Made by a program: the position numbers and the translations under genes. This document shows positions 37,091 through 49,523 of a DNA stretch of 64,000 nucleotides, in pieces. Below the pieces are notes generated by a model. That model saw nothing but the letters and a program-made list of their open reading frames with translations. It was not told the origin of the DNA and did no database searches. The stretch covers positions 59,370,916-59,434,915 of the forward strand of contig NC_092795.1 of NCBI RefSeq assembly GCF_918797505.1. The letters run 5' to 3'. Origin of the DNA: Bemisia tabaci (lineage: Eukaryota; Arthropoda; Insecta; Hemiptera; Aleyrodidae). The stretch's first letter is position 1; every line of letters begins with the position of its first letter.

Positions 37091-40000
37091 ACACAGGAAA
37101 AATCTAAGAGCCTTTAGCTGAGGCAAATATAGAGGTTTATCCGGTTCAGGTATAACAAGGTGGGAATTTCTGGAAAGATAATTAAGTCCTGTTGCACCAT
37201 AGAGGTGTAGAGAGTTTTAGTGAATTTTGTCTCATGGAATTGACGCTCCCCCATTTTTACCAAAACTCTCAACTATATATTATTCTCCGTTGGACCAAAC
37301 AGACAAAACAAAAAAACAAGCAAACCCTCATTCTTCCAAGACATTATATATGTATTGTCATCCAAAAACGTCGTGAGCAATTGTCGTTTGTATTTACATG
37401 TGGGCCAATTAACTTTGGGTCTCAACTGGCACGTGGACCAAAACTCCCGTGCCGAAAAAACGCGTGGACGCAAATTACTGGAAAAAACAGGTGCGCGGAC
37501 AAAATATCGTTCACGAAATATCCTATAACCGGAAGGTCTAATGAAATCAGTAGCGCTGATGTTCATAACTCATTGTCGGCAATGTACATTCATGTTACAA
37601 GCTGTAAATTGTCGCTTCTCGGGCTAGCAAAACGGTATCAACAGTACTAAGTGTCTTAAACGTTAAGACGTCTCGGTCATTCTCTTGCATGCAACTATTT
37701 TAACGCTCAGGAGCTGTTTTTGCCTGAACGGTCAAATGAAGGCGCAGATGGCTCCGTGCCGCGACGATTTGTCAAGTGATCGATCAAGGTCATTGGAGCG
37801 ATTAGACAAAAGTGGCTATCGTCTGTCGAAATAGTTGCACCTATATAGAAAAATGACCTTCTGCAATGCTACTTTCATAGAGTCCCCGCTAAGTTAAGCA
37901 TTCTTAGACTGCGACTACAGGAGATCGTGCGACGTCAGTTTAGCATTGAAATTAAATCCAAGAATGAAGATGGCGGATCTTCTGTTGCAGTCTAATTTAT
38001 TTGGCGTGGACTCCAGCAGTCATGAACCCCTGATCTGCACCTTTCGTGTATACCTGCACAGCAAGTTCGAAAGAACTTTATTTTCTCCCTTATTCTTTTT
38101 TCAACGAATTACTTTCTTTCTGCCTTTGGAGTGCAGTAAGCATGCAAAACCGGCAGCTTTGTACGAGGTGTTGAAGTTCGCCTGTGCGGAGCTGGCCAGC
38201 AGACCGTCTCTGTCTCCGTCGAACTTACACGGGAAGAGCTTACTCTTACGAAGTCGCAATTAGTCGGAAGAGATGAGTCGGGCGTGGACACCTTGTGTGG
38301 GACGAGCCAGTCTTAGCATTCAGATTTCAGTACCGGCAGTTGTTTATTTTCGCGGTCTACGCCCCCCCCCCCCCCCCATCCCGTAGCGCTCCGACACAGA
38401 CAAGTGTTTACAAATCGCACATCCACCTCCCCCCCCCCTCCTCGCGTGATTTTATGATCCATGACCCAACACCGATGTTGCTGAGGATTAAAACGAATAT
38501 AAAAGCAAATAATAGATCACTGAAAAACGAGGGTTTTCTTAAATTATACGGTTTAGTAGTGGGTACCAAGCAGGGGTGACTGTCCCCTTTGTTTGTTTGA
38601 AAATCGCGCCGAATCCTGCTAGTAGCGAGGAAAGCGGGAGAAGAGTGAAAATAACCTTTTTTAGAGCTGAAAATCTAGTTTGCCTTCTTCTCTTGCTTTA
38701 TCCTCACTAGTTTTAAAATCGCCTCATGTTTTGTCGTCCGACTACTTTTATGGAAACATGGCGTCCAGTCCAATATAGGTACTTACATTAACATCTTCCT
38801 CCTTTCGAGGCTTTCAGAATAGCAATATCCGGCTCAGTTGATTTCTTTAGTTTAACTCAGAATTGCAAATTTTTTCAGTGGGCAAAGAATAAAATGTGAG
38901 TTCAATTTTACGATTCTTTTTTTACGATATAGTTGAGTGAGTATCGTATTAAATCCACCCTTTTCAAAAACTGACACCATTATTCAAATAAAGGCCCACG
39001 TAGAATTCTCCGCCTCTGTTTAGAATCTTTTCCATTTTGCAAACAGGAAAATTCTCTTCATGAATTAAGTTGTTTTAGGAACCACGAAGCGAATGACATT
39101 TTCAGCATTTGTTCGATTCAATACGCGAAATTTCGACAGAAAATATTTGTAGTTTGAACTATCAAAGCTTTTAACAGGATACCACAGAGCATTGCAGAGA
39201 TTTGTTCGTTCTTACATCATCGATTAAAAATAATATTAAGTATATCCTCGAAGCAAAAATCTTCGCGTGAATCTTAGAACTCGAATGTAAATCGAGTTCA
39301 AGGGGCCATCCTTAAATTACTCAACGCCCTTTTTCGGAATTTTGGACCCCTGGAACTCATCCCTCCCCCCTTCAAAAAAAGAACTAGCTCTCAGTCCTTT
39401 CTGTTTATTCAAATCCACCTAAACGCACACATAACTGCGTTCAAAAATCTTTAAAAGTGACGTAATTATCCGATTGAAACATCCTATCTTTCAATTTCAC
39501 GATCGAAATGGGGATTAACATCAACGAAAGGTAGATGTCACCCCTCTCACGATTCCACCCAACATACCCCGGCGGAAGCTCCGCCGAAAGTGTCCTGTTC
39601 TTTGTGACATCCTCGGAATTCGCTCTTTCCTGCCGCGAGATCCCGCCGACGTTTATCTGGCAGGAGCTCCGCGCGAAATTTTAATTCGCTACGCGGAGGC
39701 GTCCCGTGAGAAGAAAAGAACTCAATTTTGGAGGCAAGTTCTCATGCGTCCCGCTTGTTCCTGCCTCGCTTCCTCCCGGTTTGCTCTTACGACTCCTTGT
39801 TTTCGCTCCTCTGTTTTCACCGTAACCTGATTCTCGCGCCTTTTCGCCTCAGGAAAAATCAATCTCCTCCCGGCGTCTCACCGGTGACGTCGTGCTACCA
39901 GGAAGGAAGCGTAGCCCTGAAACATTCGCTCGAAGCTCTTTTGCGTGCGAAATTTTAAGATTGCTGTATCATGATAATCATGGAACTTTTCTTGAGGATG

Positions 40001-40227
40001 TGTGCTATTTTATGGCCACGCTCTATTTGTAATTCGATAGGTTTAGGGAGCAGACGTTGCAACCGCGGAATGCAGAATTTGCATGAAAAAAAAATTGATT
40101 GCTTCGCCTGAGAGTGCTTATGAGTGACCTAAGAGTGCGGGATTTTTTTTAAAAAAAATTCAGATATGAAAAAATACACAATAGATTTAAAAGTGAGAAG
40201 AAGCCACCTTGTGACGTCGACATTGGC
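37091..40227. other. Gene-free intron stretch
   Basis: No exon 4-like segment, RNA gene or defined repeat was seen. It includes a 16-bp C run (38362-38377). Open frames at 37192-37650 and 37946-38263 show no domain. Confidence 0.5.
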
Positions 40228-40487
40228 ATATCGACGGTGAAACTACCAAACCACGTATCTCGGTTTGCGACGTCGCAGACTTCCTGTCATACTTTATTTT
40301 TTAAATGAAAACTACTTAACATCCAGTCTTGAAAATTTCTGTGATTTTTCCTCTTTGTGCGGAGAAAATTCCGTGAAAATTTCAAGGAATGATATCGATT
40401 CGGTCTACTTCAAAAAAATAAAATGCGAGCGTAGATTTTTAAACACCGCCAACGAGATACGTGGTTTGGTAGTTTCACCGTCGATAT
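40228..40487. mobile_element. Family B foldback MITE, second copy
   Basis: It has ATATCGACGGTGAAACTACC ends and the same length as 3539-3801. The two arms pair across their length. Confidence 0.9.
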
Positions 40488-40542
40488 CCGGTTTAAACAC
40501 ATGTATTTTATCAGATTAGTTCATTTAGTCATGTCTCCTCAA

Positions 40543-40800
40543 ATTGAACCGCGTTTAGCAGAAAGGTACCAAGCCAAATCAGCTATTGGAAAATTTAACT
40601 GGGCAATTTAATCTTTTACAAGAGAGCGTTTGTGCGGATTCCTTTGAAAATTTCAAGGAATTGCAAGGAACTTGCTCCTTAAATTCACTGAAATTTGCAC
40701 GAAAATTCGCACAACCGTTTTCAAGTAAAAAATTAAATTGCCCAATTAAATTTTGCAGTAGCTAATATGGTTGGTTCCTCTCTGCTCAACGCGACCCAAT
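40543..40800. mobile_element. Family H foldback MITE, second copy
   Basis: The ends ATTGAACCGCGTTTAGCAGA and CTCAACGCGACCCAAT are inverted; the arms contain GTGCGGATTCCTTTGAAAAT and its mirror. Confidence 0.88.
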
Positions 40801-41621
40801 CACTGTTAAATTTTTAAATCATGGATATCCTCGTGCTCAGTTGTTTTCACCATAGCATATTTTCATCAAATTTTAGACACCTGCAAATTATCCACTAACA
40901 ATAAGATACATTCCCTCATCGGGACAACGAGTAGAGACGCATAGTTGAACACTCAGCTGCCACTGATAGGATTTAACATGAGCTGCGTAGCGCGAAACGC
41001 GAACATTACACTCTCGCTCATGAGTTCAAGTGTGAAGAAATTTATTGTGCGTTGCTATCAAGTACGACAATGTAGGACACATATCGCATTTGACATTCCG
41101 TCTTCTTGGAAGTATGAGCACTGCCATTCAAAACAATTCCGCGCACGTCCCTAGGCAGAGCGCGATTTTTCCCTAGCGTTAAAATAGACGACTTCCTTAG
41201 TGTTTCTCAGGATTCTTCCAGGCGATGCGGACAGCGGAGGCGGACACCCGCGGGGGACGAACAGCGTTCGGGAGTCGGGAGCCATAGTGCGGGCGTAAAG
41301 CCTCAGATGCCCGTAAACTCGGCCTATTTAACATATTATCACTCGTCGGTAGTCGAAATCAGAGCCATTGCCCTGTCGAGACAGGACCCGAGACGTTTGG
41401 ACATTTGTCCTGGGACAATTGTCATTCTCCAAACGTGTGTTTCCCAACTCTATAAATGTTAATAGACGCACTCTGTTGCCGAATTTACGTCCTCTGCGCC
41501 GGTCTGAAAGCACAACCAAACTCGGACCTTTCGCCGTCTCAATTCGACGCAAAAAAGAATTCTACAAAATTTTATAATGCGGAAATTACACTCGGATTCG
41601 AATTTTTTACCCTTTTCATAA

Positions 41622-42264
41622 ACGGACGTATATTTCTGCCAGAAGGAACTGTAGACGAGTGAGAAAGATAGGGTGTGCTCGTTGAAGCTACATAAAAAAC
41701 GATCTTAAAGTGGGCGTGACTCCTTGAGAAAATAGGAAAGACGAGAAAAAATACAAACAAAAGAAAAAAAAAAAAACAGCTTGGATCTAGAGTCCGGACT
41801 CTTGAAAACATCGACAAGAAAAAATACTCTTGATTCAATCAGATTTTTACTTAAATCAAAAGGAAATCCGCTAATTTAAGAGGCTGGGTTCTTGATTTAA
41901 GCAGAAATCCGATTGAATCAAGAGTATTTTTTCTTGTCGATTGTTTTCAAGAGTCCGGACTCTAGATCCAAGCGGTTTTTTTTCCAGTGTGGGCATCCTT
42001 CGAGTGGAAAGCGGGATTACTATGTCCAACGGAACTATGTGCCAACTGTATACGGCACTCATGAGCCATGGGCATGTAACAAAAGCGTTGTGGGCAGGGC
42101 TCATGAGTTAATGACTCCGACGCGGAGCCGCGGCGACGGCGGCTTCATCGCTGCTGACGTCACTGGCGCTTTACAATTCCCATTCATTTTCACGACCCTC
42201 GACCAGCGAGCACACCCCTTCTTTCCCGCCTGTCTTTGGTTCCGTTTGGCAGAAATACGTCCAA
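41622..42264. mobile_element. Family L foldback element interrupted by a family A MITE
   Basis: The left end ACGGACGTATATTTCTGCC and the right end TTTGGCAGAAATACGTCC are inverted. GGTGTGCTCG..GCGAGCACACC and the (C/G)GGCTCATGAGTTAA segment match the copy at 17116. The family A element at 41766-41989 lies inside it. Confidence 0.88.
41766..41989. mobile_element. Family A MITE nested in a family L element
   Basis: It contains TTGGATCTAGAGTCCGGACT and its mirror and ends CCAGTG. The left terminus is a poly-A run without a clear CACTGG. It is younger than the surrounding element. Confidence 0.88.
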
Positions 42265-42919
42265 TTCAAGATGGCGAGCAACGAGAAGTTTGAAAGCGAG
42301 TCGTCGTGTTGGCAACCAGGCACGAGGAGGCAAGACGCACTAATTCCTCCATCGTCGGCGGCTCGGCGGGGGCGGCGGCGATGGATCTCGGAGACGACGC
42401 GACTCAAGACGATTTTGTGTGACCCGATCAGGATCAAAGGAGGAGTGAGCGGGATAGGCCGCACATGACAGCCGACTCATCACGCATGCACGTGACAGAA
42501 ATTCAAACACCGCGTGCGCATGCGCCGCTGATACACTTTCTGATCGTCACATGCGTGCCCGCCCCCACCTCGAATGGGGTGATGGCCTCATAAGTCTCTT
42601 TTTCGCCGACCCTGAAGCCGGAATGAGTCCTCGGATGGACCTAGATACGATCCATCCATCCATGAACACCGGCGATTCTTGGAAGTTTCCCCCATTTGAA
42701 CGTCAGTAAAACAATCGATTCTAGGTGAGACAGGCTGACTAGAATCGATATATTCAATGGCTTTAGATGGAGCAGTAACAGTGTTACTTACTTGCTGGAA
42801 TTGCCACTGTCCACGAGTCCATATCACTGGCTAGTTATCATCACTGGTCAGTTAGAATCATCATCAGGGTGTCTAAGTCGCAGGCAGTCAGCAATCTCCG
42901 ACAATTTGAAAGCTTCGTA

Positions 42920-43310
42920 CTTGTCAACTTGTCAAATTTCAAACATTTACAATAACATCGACATAGCGAAGGTTTCTTTAGCGAAGAAATTTAAGGCACG
43001 ACCTCAGCTTGGAACGCCTTCAAATCCAGCGATACTCTCCGCTTTGCCTAGGGGTTAGTTTAGTTGCTTAACCTAACCAAACCCAACGCAGATTATTAAT
43101 CACATTTCACGAACTCGCGAGTGTGCTAGCTGGTACCATGCATTCAAGAAGAAGGGATAACGTACGTTTGAATTCAAAGCATAATAATCACTACTTCTTA
43201 TCTCGTTTTTTCACTTTAAATTTTTTTAATTTGTTGATTCAACACGAATAGATTGCAATTTGCCGGCGATTGCTAATTGCCTGCGACATCTACAAGTCCG
43301 GAATTTCCGG
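42920..43310. repeat. Dispersed repeat shared with about 62150-62460
   Basis: GCCTTCAAA, GAGTTAGTTTAGTTGCCT/GGTTAGTTTAGTTGCTT and TTGCCGGCGATTGCTAATT occur in the same order in both places. The spacing differs. The level of similarity is only moderate by eye. Confidence 0.55.
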
Positions 43311-43586
43311 AAAGTCCGGAATAGCACTGATTTTGAAGGGCGGTCCGGAAGTACTGGAAAAGTGCGGAAATTCCGCAGAAGGTCCGGAATTTTTTCATTA
43401 ATTGTCATTTTTGTCGCAACTTGGGCGAGAAATTTAAATTTTTGGAATTTATCGATTTTCGTCAATTGGAGGTAGGTACTGAAAAAGTACTGAATTTTCC
43501 TGTGGAGGAGGTACTGAATTTCTTGGGAATGTACTGCAAAAGCACTGTAAAAGTACTGATTTTTAGCCAGCTTGTTTTAACAGACA
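43283..43586. repeat. Longer copy of the GTCCGGAATTTCCGG repeat
   Basis: It shares CTACAAGTCCGGAATTTCCG, GGCGGTCCGGAAGTACTG, GAGGAGGTACTGAATTTCTT and AGACACCCTG with 6402-6592, plus an internal segment missing there. Confidence 0.8.
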
Positions 43587-43589
43587 CCC

Positions 43590-44930
43590 TGACCATTGTT
43601 TCAAAATGGATGTTGCGATGGTCCATGACGATACTTGGATTCACCAAGTGTAAAATATTCAAATACAGAGTGAGTGGACGAAAGGCAAGTCGTTGAATCG
43701 ATGGCAACGTCTGGATGCAACTATTCGTGCTCTATGGATGTGCGTGTTGCATATGGATGAGAATGAAGGCGCGTGAGCTTTCTATGCGTTCCAAGCATGA
43801 TGAAAGTTCTTGGGTTTGCGGCTCGCGTCTACAACTATCTCTGAATTTCTGCTGCGCTTGGTTAGACTTTCTGCTGCATTTTATTTTTACACGTGTGAAA
43901 AATGTGTTTTCCCTCAAACTTAGTGGAATGAAACGCGCACGATCTGAAATTTTGCCCGTATTGCCACACAAGCGACAAGTCAGTCTGAGCCCTCCTAAAA
44001 ATTTAAAATTATATTAACTTACCTCCTGCCTCTGGTTCTTTTAAGACATATTGCAAGGGACGTGTAGAAAATCAGCTTTCTTCCGAAAATAGGACGCATT
44101 ACTATGCTTGTTAAAGCACCCCGTGAAATGTGGATAAGAATTTCATAGCAATACATTATTAGTGCAAATTGGGTGTTTTATAAGATACTATCGGCTTAAT
44201 AACTCTAGCTGCTTTCTATTTCTCTTCTTTAAAGTTTCAGCTAATTATTTCGTTTAATCACGCAAGTTTGAATTTTTCCTTTTGTTAGTTTTGCAGTGTG
44301 ATGAGCCAGATAAGGAGTCGATTTTCCATTTACTTCCCTCTTTCATTCTCCTTGAGCGAATGGCAATTCTGTATCTTGAGCTCATAAAGATGCTGTTTAA
44401 TACTGGGTAATCACGCTACGGCTATGCTACAATCGATGAAGGGGAATTTAAAGAACCAATTCAATATACACTTTAGCTTTTGCAAAGTTTCTATGACGAT
44501 AACATTAGAAATGTTTAAACTTATGAAAAGTACCTGTCTCGTTTTTGTGAACTGTCCCTTGAAAAGAATATGTGACTTTAGAGTCAGAAGCACGTGAGCT
44601 TTGTAAAATATCAAAGGGTCCTGCTGCCTCCTAGTCATAATGATGTATTTTTGAACTAACAGGGGCTCATACAAGAGCTCATTCTTCCTTTCGCTCAAAA
44701 AATGGCGACGCAGTATCTGACGTGTTACTGAAAGGCTCCTTTGAATCCGAGAAATAAGGACGGAGGGAATCCTTTGAAAACAACGACCATAGAAACCTTT
44801 CCAAAGATAAAGACCTTGAACTGAGAGAGCAAGAGGAAAATTTACAATCATACTTGAGCGTCATAGAGCCTAAATTTTTGGGAGGTCTATCGCCTGCAAT
44901 GAGAAGTGTAGGTAGACGTGATCTCCATAG
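43590..44930. other. Gene-free intron stretch
   Basis: No exon 4-like segment or clear repeat was recognised. A 146-codon minus-strand open frame (44411-44851) has no recognisable domain. Confidence 0.5.
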
Positions 44931-44940
44931 TTAATTCCAT

Positions 44941-45103
44941 CAGTGGCGTGGCGTGTTTTGCGATATAGCGATTGATCTGCCGTTTGAACCTATTGAAAAG
45001 GATCGAAAATGGGGTGTTCGCAACGAATACCTTAATAATCGATTCTTTACCATAGCTTCAAATGAGAAAATATCGATAATCGATCATTCACGCCTCACTA
45101 CTG
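44941..45103. mobile_element. Family D hAT-type MITE
   Basis: CAGTGGCGTGGCGTG and CACGCCTCACTACTG form the ends. AATTCCAT and AATACCAT flank it (7 of 8 identical). Confidence 0.9.
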
Positions 45104-45276
45104 AATACCATTTATTACTCGCACTTAAAATCTGTATGAGCTCGCTCGAAATTTCCCGCCAAGATTGCCCTTGAGGCTTTCCGGTGATATTATTTGTAAT
45201 TCTGTTAGAGGGAGCTTGGTATCGCGGTAGATGGATTGCGAAAAATCACTCATAATTCCGGGAGTAGTCATGTTAC

Positions 45277-45531
45277 TTGGACCGCGTGAAGCAGAAAGGA
45301 ATTGATTCACATCAGCCATTGCCGAATTTCATCGAACAACGTATTTTTCTACAAGAAAACGGTTGTACGGATTTTTTTAAAAATATCAGGAAATTTTCTA
45401 TAAGTCATCAAAGATTTCCCCTGAAATTTTCTAGATAGGTTTCATCCCCCTTCTCTCGTAAGAAAAGAAATGTACGATGAAATTTGGGATCGGTTAATGT
45501 GACTTTTTTCCTTTCTACTTAATACGGTCCT
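45277..45531. mobile_element. Degenerate family H MITE
   Basis: GGACCGCGTGAAGCAGAAAGG at the left and CCTTTCTACTTAATACGGTC at the right keep the inverted ends; the interior is diverged. Confidence 0.65.
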
Positions 45532-45962
45532 TTTTTGTGCTGCTGGAAGGGTGACAGTTTCTCATAAAATCAAAGAATACCAGGAAATTTTAAGACATTT
45601 TACTTAAATCCAAAAGATCGAGTAATTTTGCAGTCCAACCCCACCATTTTTTCATCCCACTGCGATAATTTTGAAAATTTTGCATAGTATTTCAGTTGTC
45701 AAGGACATCGAGTAAAAAATTACCGTGCCTAACGTCCTTTGAAAATGAGGGGAGTTCATGTTTGAAAAAATCCTGTTAAATCAGGAAATTTTAAAATTCA
45801 GCAAAATTTGCCCTGTCCTAGAATAAAAACGTTCCTCACTCAAATGCCGAATTTTGGTTCAATCTACTAATTAAATTATTGTCAACATAACTATTGACAC
45901 CTATTTATTGCCCGCTCTGCGAAACAAAGATGCAGTGGCTACATTGATCAAATGCCCCTATA

Positions 45963-46163
45963 TACAGGGTGATCCGAAAGTTTCGCACCACCAGCACCAG
46001 GCATCGAACGAATTTAGGTAGAGACTGGAACTTTTGTGAGTGCTCTTAGGTTTGAAAAAAACAAGTTTTGGGGCCCCACACAAATTTTAAGGAGATCACC
46101 CCGAAGAGAAACAAGCACCCTAGGGGTTATGAAGGCGGCGCGGTACTTTTAGATCATCCTGTA
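45963..46163. mobile_element. Element with TACAGGGTGATCCGAAAGT ends
   Basis: TACAGGGTGATCCGAAAGT at the left is mirrored, with a few changes, by ACTTTTAGATCATCCTGTA at the right. It is about 200 bp long with no reading frame. Confidence 0.75.
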
Positions 46164-46802
46164 TTAACAGGAGTAGGGGCTAGAAACAAGCGTTTTAATT
46201 CACAGACATGCCGTTAGACCATCAGTTTCCGGCGCAATCAACGCTTAACGATACGTCAATTAAATAGTAGCGTCGATAGATGTTTTACGAATCTTACACT
46301 GCCGTTTTATCTTTGGTCCCTCTCGACTGGATAGGCCGTAAAAAACGCCGTGCCTCGCGATTTCTCGCCTTGTATCTACTGTATTATTAACTTTTAATTT
46401 TCTCCCTTCCTATTCCCCGGGTTTCATCCCCGTTTGGAACCTTCAGATTTTTAGTCCTCAGTTACAGCAGAAAGGCTTATCAATGCGTAGAGAATGCTGA
46501 ATAGAATAACGGATAATCCTCGTGTGTTCCAAACATATTTAACAAAATCAATTTTTACTCTCTCGCTTCCCTTGCAGGTGGAGGAAGTATTGTCATCGCC
46601 CCCTCCCCCCCCCCCCCAAAAAAATAATAATAAAATTGAAATTTCATCATTTCTAGGCGTTTTAAGGTGTCTAAATTCGAAAAAACCATTCTTGATAAAA
46701 TGTGTCTCCGTCCGTTAGTACCCTTTTTCTGTGTACAGCCAAATCTGAAAATCTATTTATTCAATTTCATTCAAAATTTGCATGGAGGATTATATCTATG
46801 GT

Positions 46803-47564
46803 CAGGGCCGGATTTAGGGGGTGGCCACATGGGCCGCGGCCCATGGCGGCAATTTTAGGGGGCGGCAAATTTTGCAATTTTTTAAATGTAAGTATTAAAA
46901 AGAATTGGATTCAGAAAAAAAATTACAAGCAAGAAAAGGCGACAAAATCTCTCATTTCCAGAGAGTATAGTAAATTCTAATTTTGTCGTCTTCCGGTGAT
47001 ACAAGAGACAGAACCTTTAATTAGTCGAGTCTGGAACGACGCGGCGCAGAGAGCAATGATGACGAGGACTTGAGATGAAAAGGAGAAGCCCTCGGCGCAG
47101 CGGTCGGCATTTAACACACATCAGCGCCTACAAAACTGCATGAATACTTCACGCATTGCGTCAAACACAGCGCGGTCAGCAGCGGTCGACGTGAAACGCA
47201 TAGCGCCTACAAGACTGCATGAATACCTCACGCATTGCGTCAAACACAGTGCAGTCAGCGCGGCGCGGTGGCAGAAGTTAAAATAATTAAACCACATTTA
47301 TGTTTGTTCTTTCATAATTTTTTTGTTCATTTCTTATAAATGGAAGGCCTTGTCCACACAGAGATAGGTTCACAGAACTTAACTTTCGCGCAAAGTTCCG
47401 TGAAATTTTGCTAGTAGTGTTGACAGGGCTTTCGCAAAAAAATGTTTCCAACACGAGTAAACGCGTTTTATGCACCCCTCCCCCTCCGGCACTTCACTTG
47501 ATAGTTTTTATTGATGTTTCAAAACGAATGAGAAAGGGGTGGCAAGTAGATAAAGCCGGCCCTG
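46803..47564. mobile_element. Complete CAGGGCCGG hAT-like element, perfect 8-bp target duplication
   Basis: The ends CAGGGCCGG...CCGGCCCTG are flanked by TCTATGGT at 46795-46802 and 47565-47572. It is 762 bp long. It contains two tandem copies of the GCGCCTACAA(A/G)ACTGCATG unit and no transposase. It is the intact relative of 1282-2152. Confidence 0.95.
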
Positions 47565-47611
47565 TCTATGGTCACCTTATTTTTCACTCAATCCGTCGAC
47601 ATACAGCCTCC

Positions 47612-47857
47612 ATACTTCCGTGCTGATAAAAAATGCCGAATGAACATTCGAACGATGCCTTTTCTCTCAGGAAATATTTAATTTTGAGGAGAGTCATGAA
47701 TATGTTTCCTTGAAATGTTCAGACGCTTTGAATCGAATTACGAACGAAATTCTCCGAGAAAAACCTGTACGGATTTTCCTGAAAATTCTTAATTTGTCTA
47801 AGGAGATTTGGCAGCGTCTGAAGGCTCATACGGCGTTTTGCCTTAGCACTTTGGTAC
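47612..47857. mobile_element. Diverged family E foldback MITE
   Basis: The strings AATGCCGAATGAAC and CATACGGCGTTTTGCCTTAG near the two ends are family E features. The outermost bases are eroded. Confidence 0.75.
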
Positions 47858-47860
47858 AGT

Positions 47861-47983
47861 TGGACGTATTTATAATAATAGGAACTACATCCATTCCAAT
47901 ATGAGCCCTGAGATCCGTAAGAATACATACATGACAAGGCTCACGTCACAATAGATGTACTTTTTTTTATCCGAATACGTCCA
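47861..47983. mobile_element. Short family L foldback element
   Basis: TGGACGTATTTATAAT at the left and ATCCGAATACGTCCA at the right are inverted; the centre has ATGAGCCCTGAGATCC and AAGGCTCACGTC. Confidence 0.75.
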
Positions 47984-48629
47984 GATAATATAACGCACTG
48001 CAAACAAATATTTCTTTAAATGATGAGTATTTGCCTTTCTTCTATCACCTACTGAAATGTTTTTTTCAGCCAATTAGACGTGCTTATGTCTTGCCCGAGA
48101 CACAGATCTATTCAATGAGCTAAGTTATGGGATATTTATTCCATCACTGTATCCTTTCTCCGACACAACTTTTCATGCTCGCACGCACCGGTGGCATCGC
48201 ATTGCCAAATCAGACCAATTTACCGCTCATTTGACAGCTGATTTCTCAATGTTTCTCGCAATCTTGCTACGCTGTCGGGACTATCGCGGGGGCGAGGGGT
48301 GTTTGTGTATTTGCCGCACGTAGCAGCGCCAGTGGACTGCAATTAAGGGGACACTCATAAATGCAGGCTGAATTCAAACGAATTAAATTTGGAAGCGACC
48401 AAGACGTCTAACGGCTCCACCGGTTGGGCCGATCCGGCTCCGGTACAGCCGAGAGCTCGACTCGCGCCAAAAATCGAACCCGGGAACAATCGTATTCACG
48501 GTTGCCGATGATTGGAACATTCCATTATACTGCCGCGGTAGCGGAGATAGCAGTAAGTGTCGAATTTTCGAAATCGAGTTTCTTCAAAATCCGTCTAATC
48601 TCTTTTAGATGAAATCACTGAAATAGCTA

Positions 48630-48859
48630 CACTGGGAAAAAAAAACTCATTGGATCTAGAGTCCAGACTCTTAAAAACATCGACAAGAAAAAATACTCTT
48701 GATTCAATCAGATTTTAGCTTAAATCAAGAACCAAGCCTCTTAATTTGAGCGAATTTCCTTTTGATTTAAGCTTAAATCTGATTCGATCAAGAGTCCTTT
48801 TTCTTGTCAATGTTTTCAAGAGTCTGGACTTTAGATCCAATGTGTTTTTTTTTCCAGTG
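48630..48859. mobile_element. Family A MITE with TA target duplication
   Basis: CACTGGG...CCAGTG is flanked by TA. The body is almost identical to 7631-7859. Confidence 0.93.
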
Positions 48860-49023
48860 TAGAACAGCGAAATTCGTCTTATCCTCATGAACAACAGGTA
48901 ATATAATTATCCTCGATATCTACTCACAAAAATCGTCGTTGCCCTCACAAAGGATCGTAACTCCATTCCGAAGTTGCGACATCGACTCAAACTTTTCAAT
49001 TTTCTACAAGAATGCAACATCTA

Positions 49024-49234
49024 CACTGAAAAAAAGGTAGCTTGGATCAAGCATGATAATTCTTGAATTTGCCGCGAAGAATTTTCTTTATCTTGCTTTA
49101 AGCTGACTTTTTCTTGATTCAAGAAAAATAATGCTTGGGTTAAGCAAAAAAGTAGCTTATATTAACCAGCAAAATTCTTGATTTAAGAAGAAATACTTCT
49201 TGGCGGCAAATTTAAGATTCTTTTTTTTCCAGTG
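49024..49234. mobile_element. Family A2 MITE, second copy, 289 bp before exon 4.2
   Basis: This 211-bp element is nearly identical to 30198-30408, which implies a recent origin for at least one copy. Confidence 0.92.
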
Positions 49235-49523
49235 ACAATCTTTGTCCAAATTTTTTTTTTTGATTTTTACATGAGATCTGAAGAAAAATCGGTGAAATTT
49301 TCAATTCGAAAAGCTTAAAATTCTCCTGGTAAAAAGACAATTTGTGAGGAGAAATTTGGCAGCATGGAAACGGAGTTACGTTCTTTTGTGAGAAAAACGA
49401 CGAAATATTCGTCGAGCTCTACGGCCCTTTCTTCACTAAGCGTGTTCGACGCTGACCAAATTCTTTCGAACCAATTAATGTTTAGAAAATCTCTAATTTT
49501 CCCGATCTTTTTTGGGGGGCCAG

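Noticed and set aside
37192..37650. 152-codon open frame, the longest in the window
   Set aside because: No recognisable domain; a complementary open frame on the other strand covers the same region, and nothing suggests coding selection.
42691..42772. Foldback with AATCGATTCTAG...CTAGAATCGAT
   Set aside because: Resembles the 20676 element but the outer ends could not be matched, so it was not listed as a separate element.
44411..44851. 146-codon minus-strand open frame
   Set aside because: No recognised motif or transposase feature; composition follows the local AT-rich background.
48440..48520. Possible tRNA on the minus strand from a GGGTTCGATT string
   Set aside because: The T-arm stem does not pair and no cloverleaf can be drawn.
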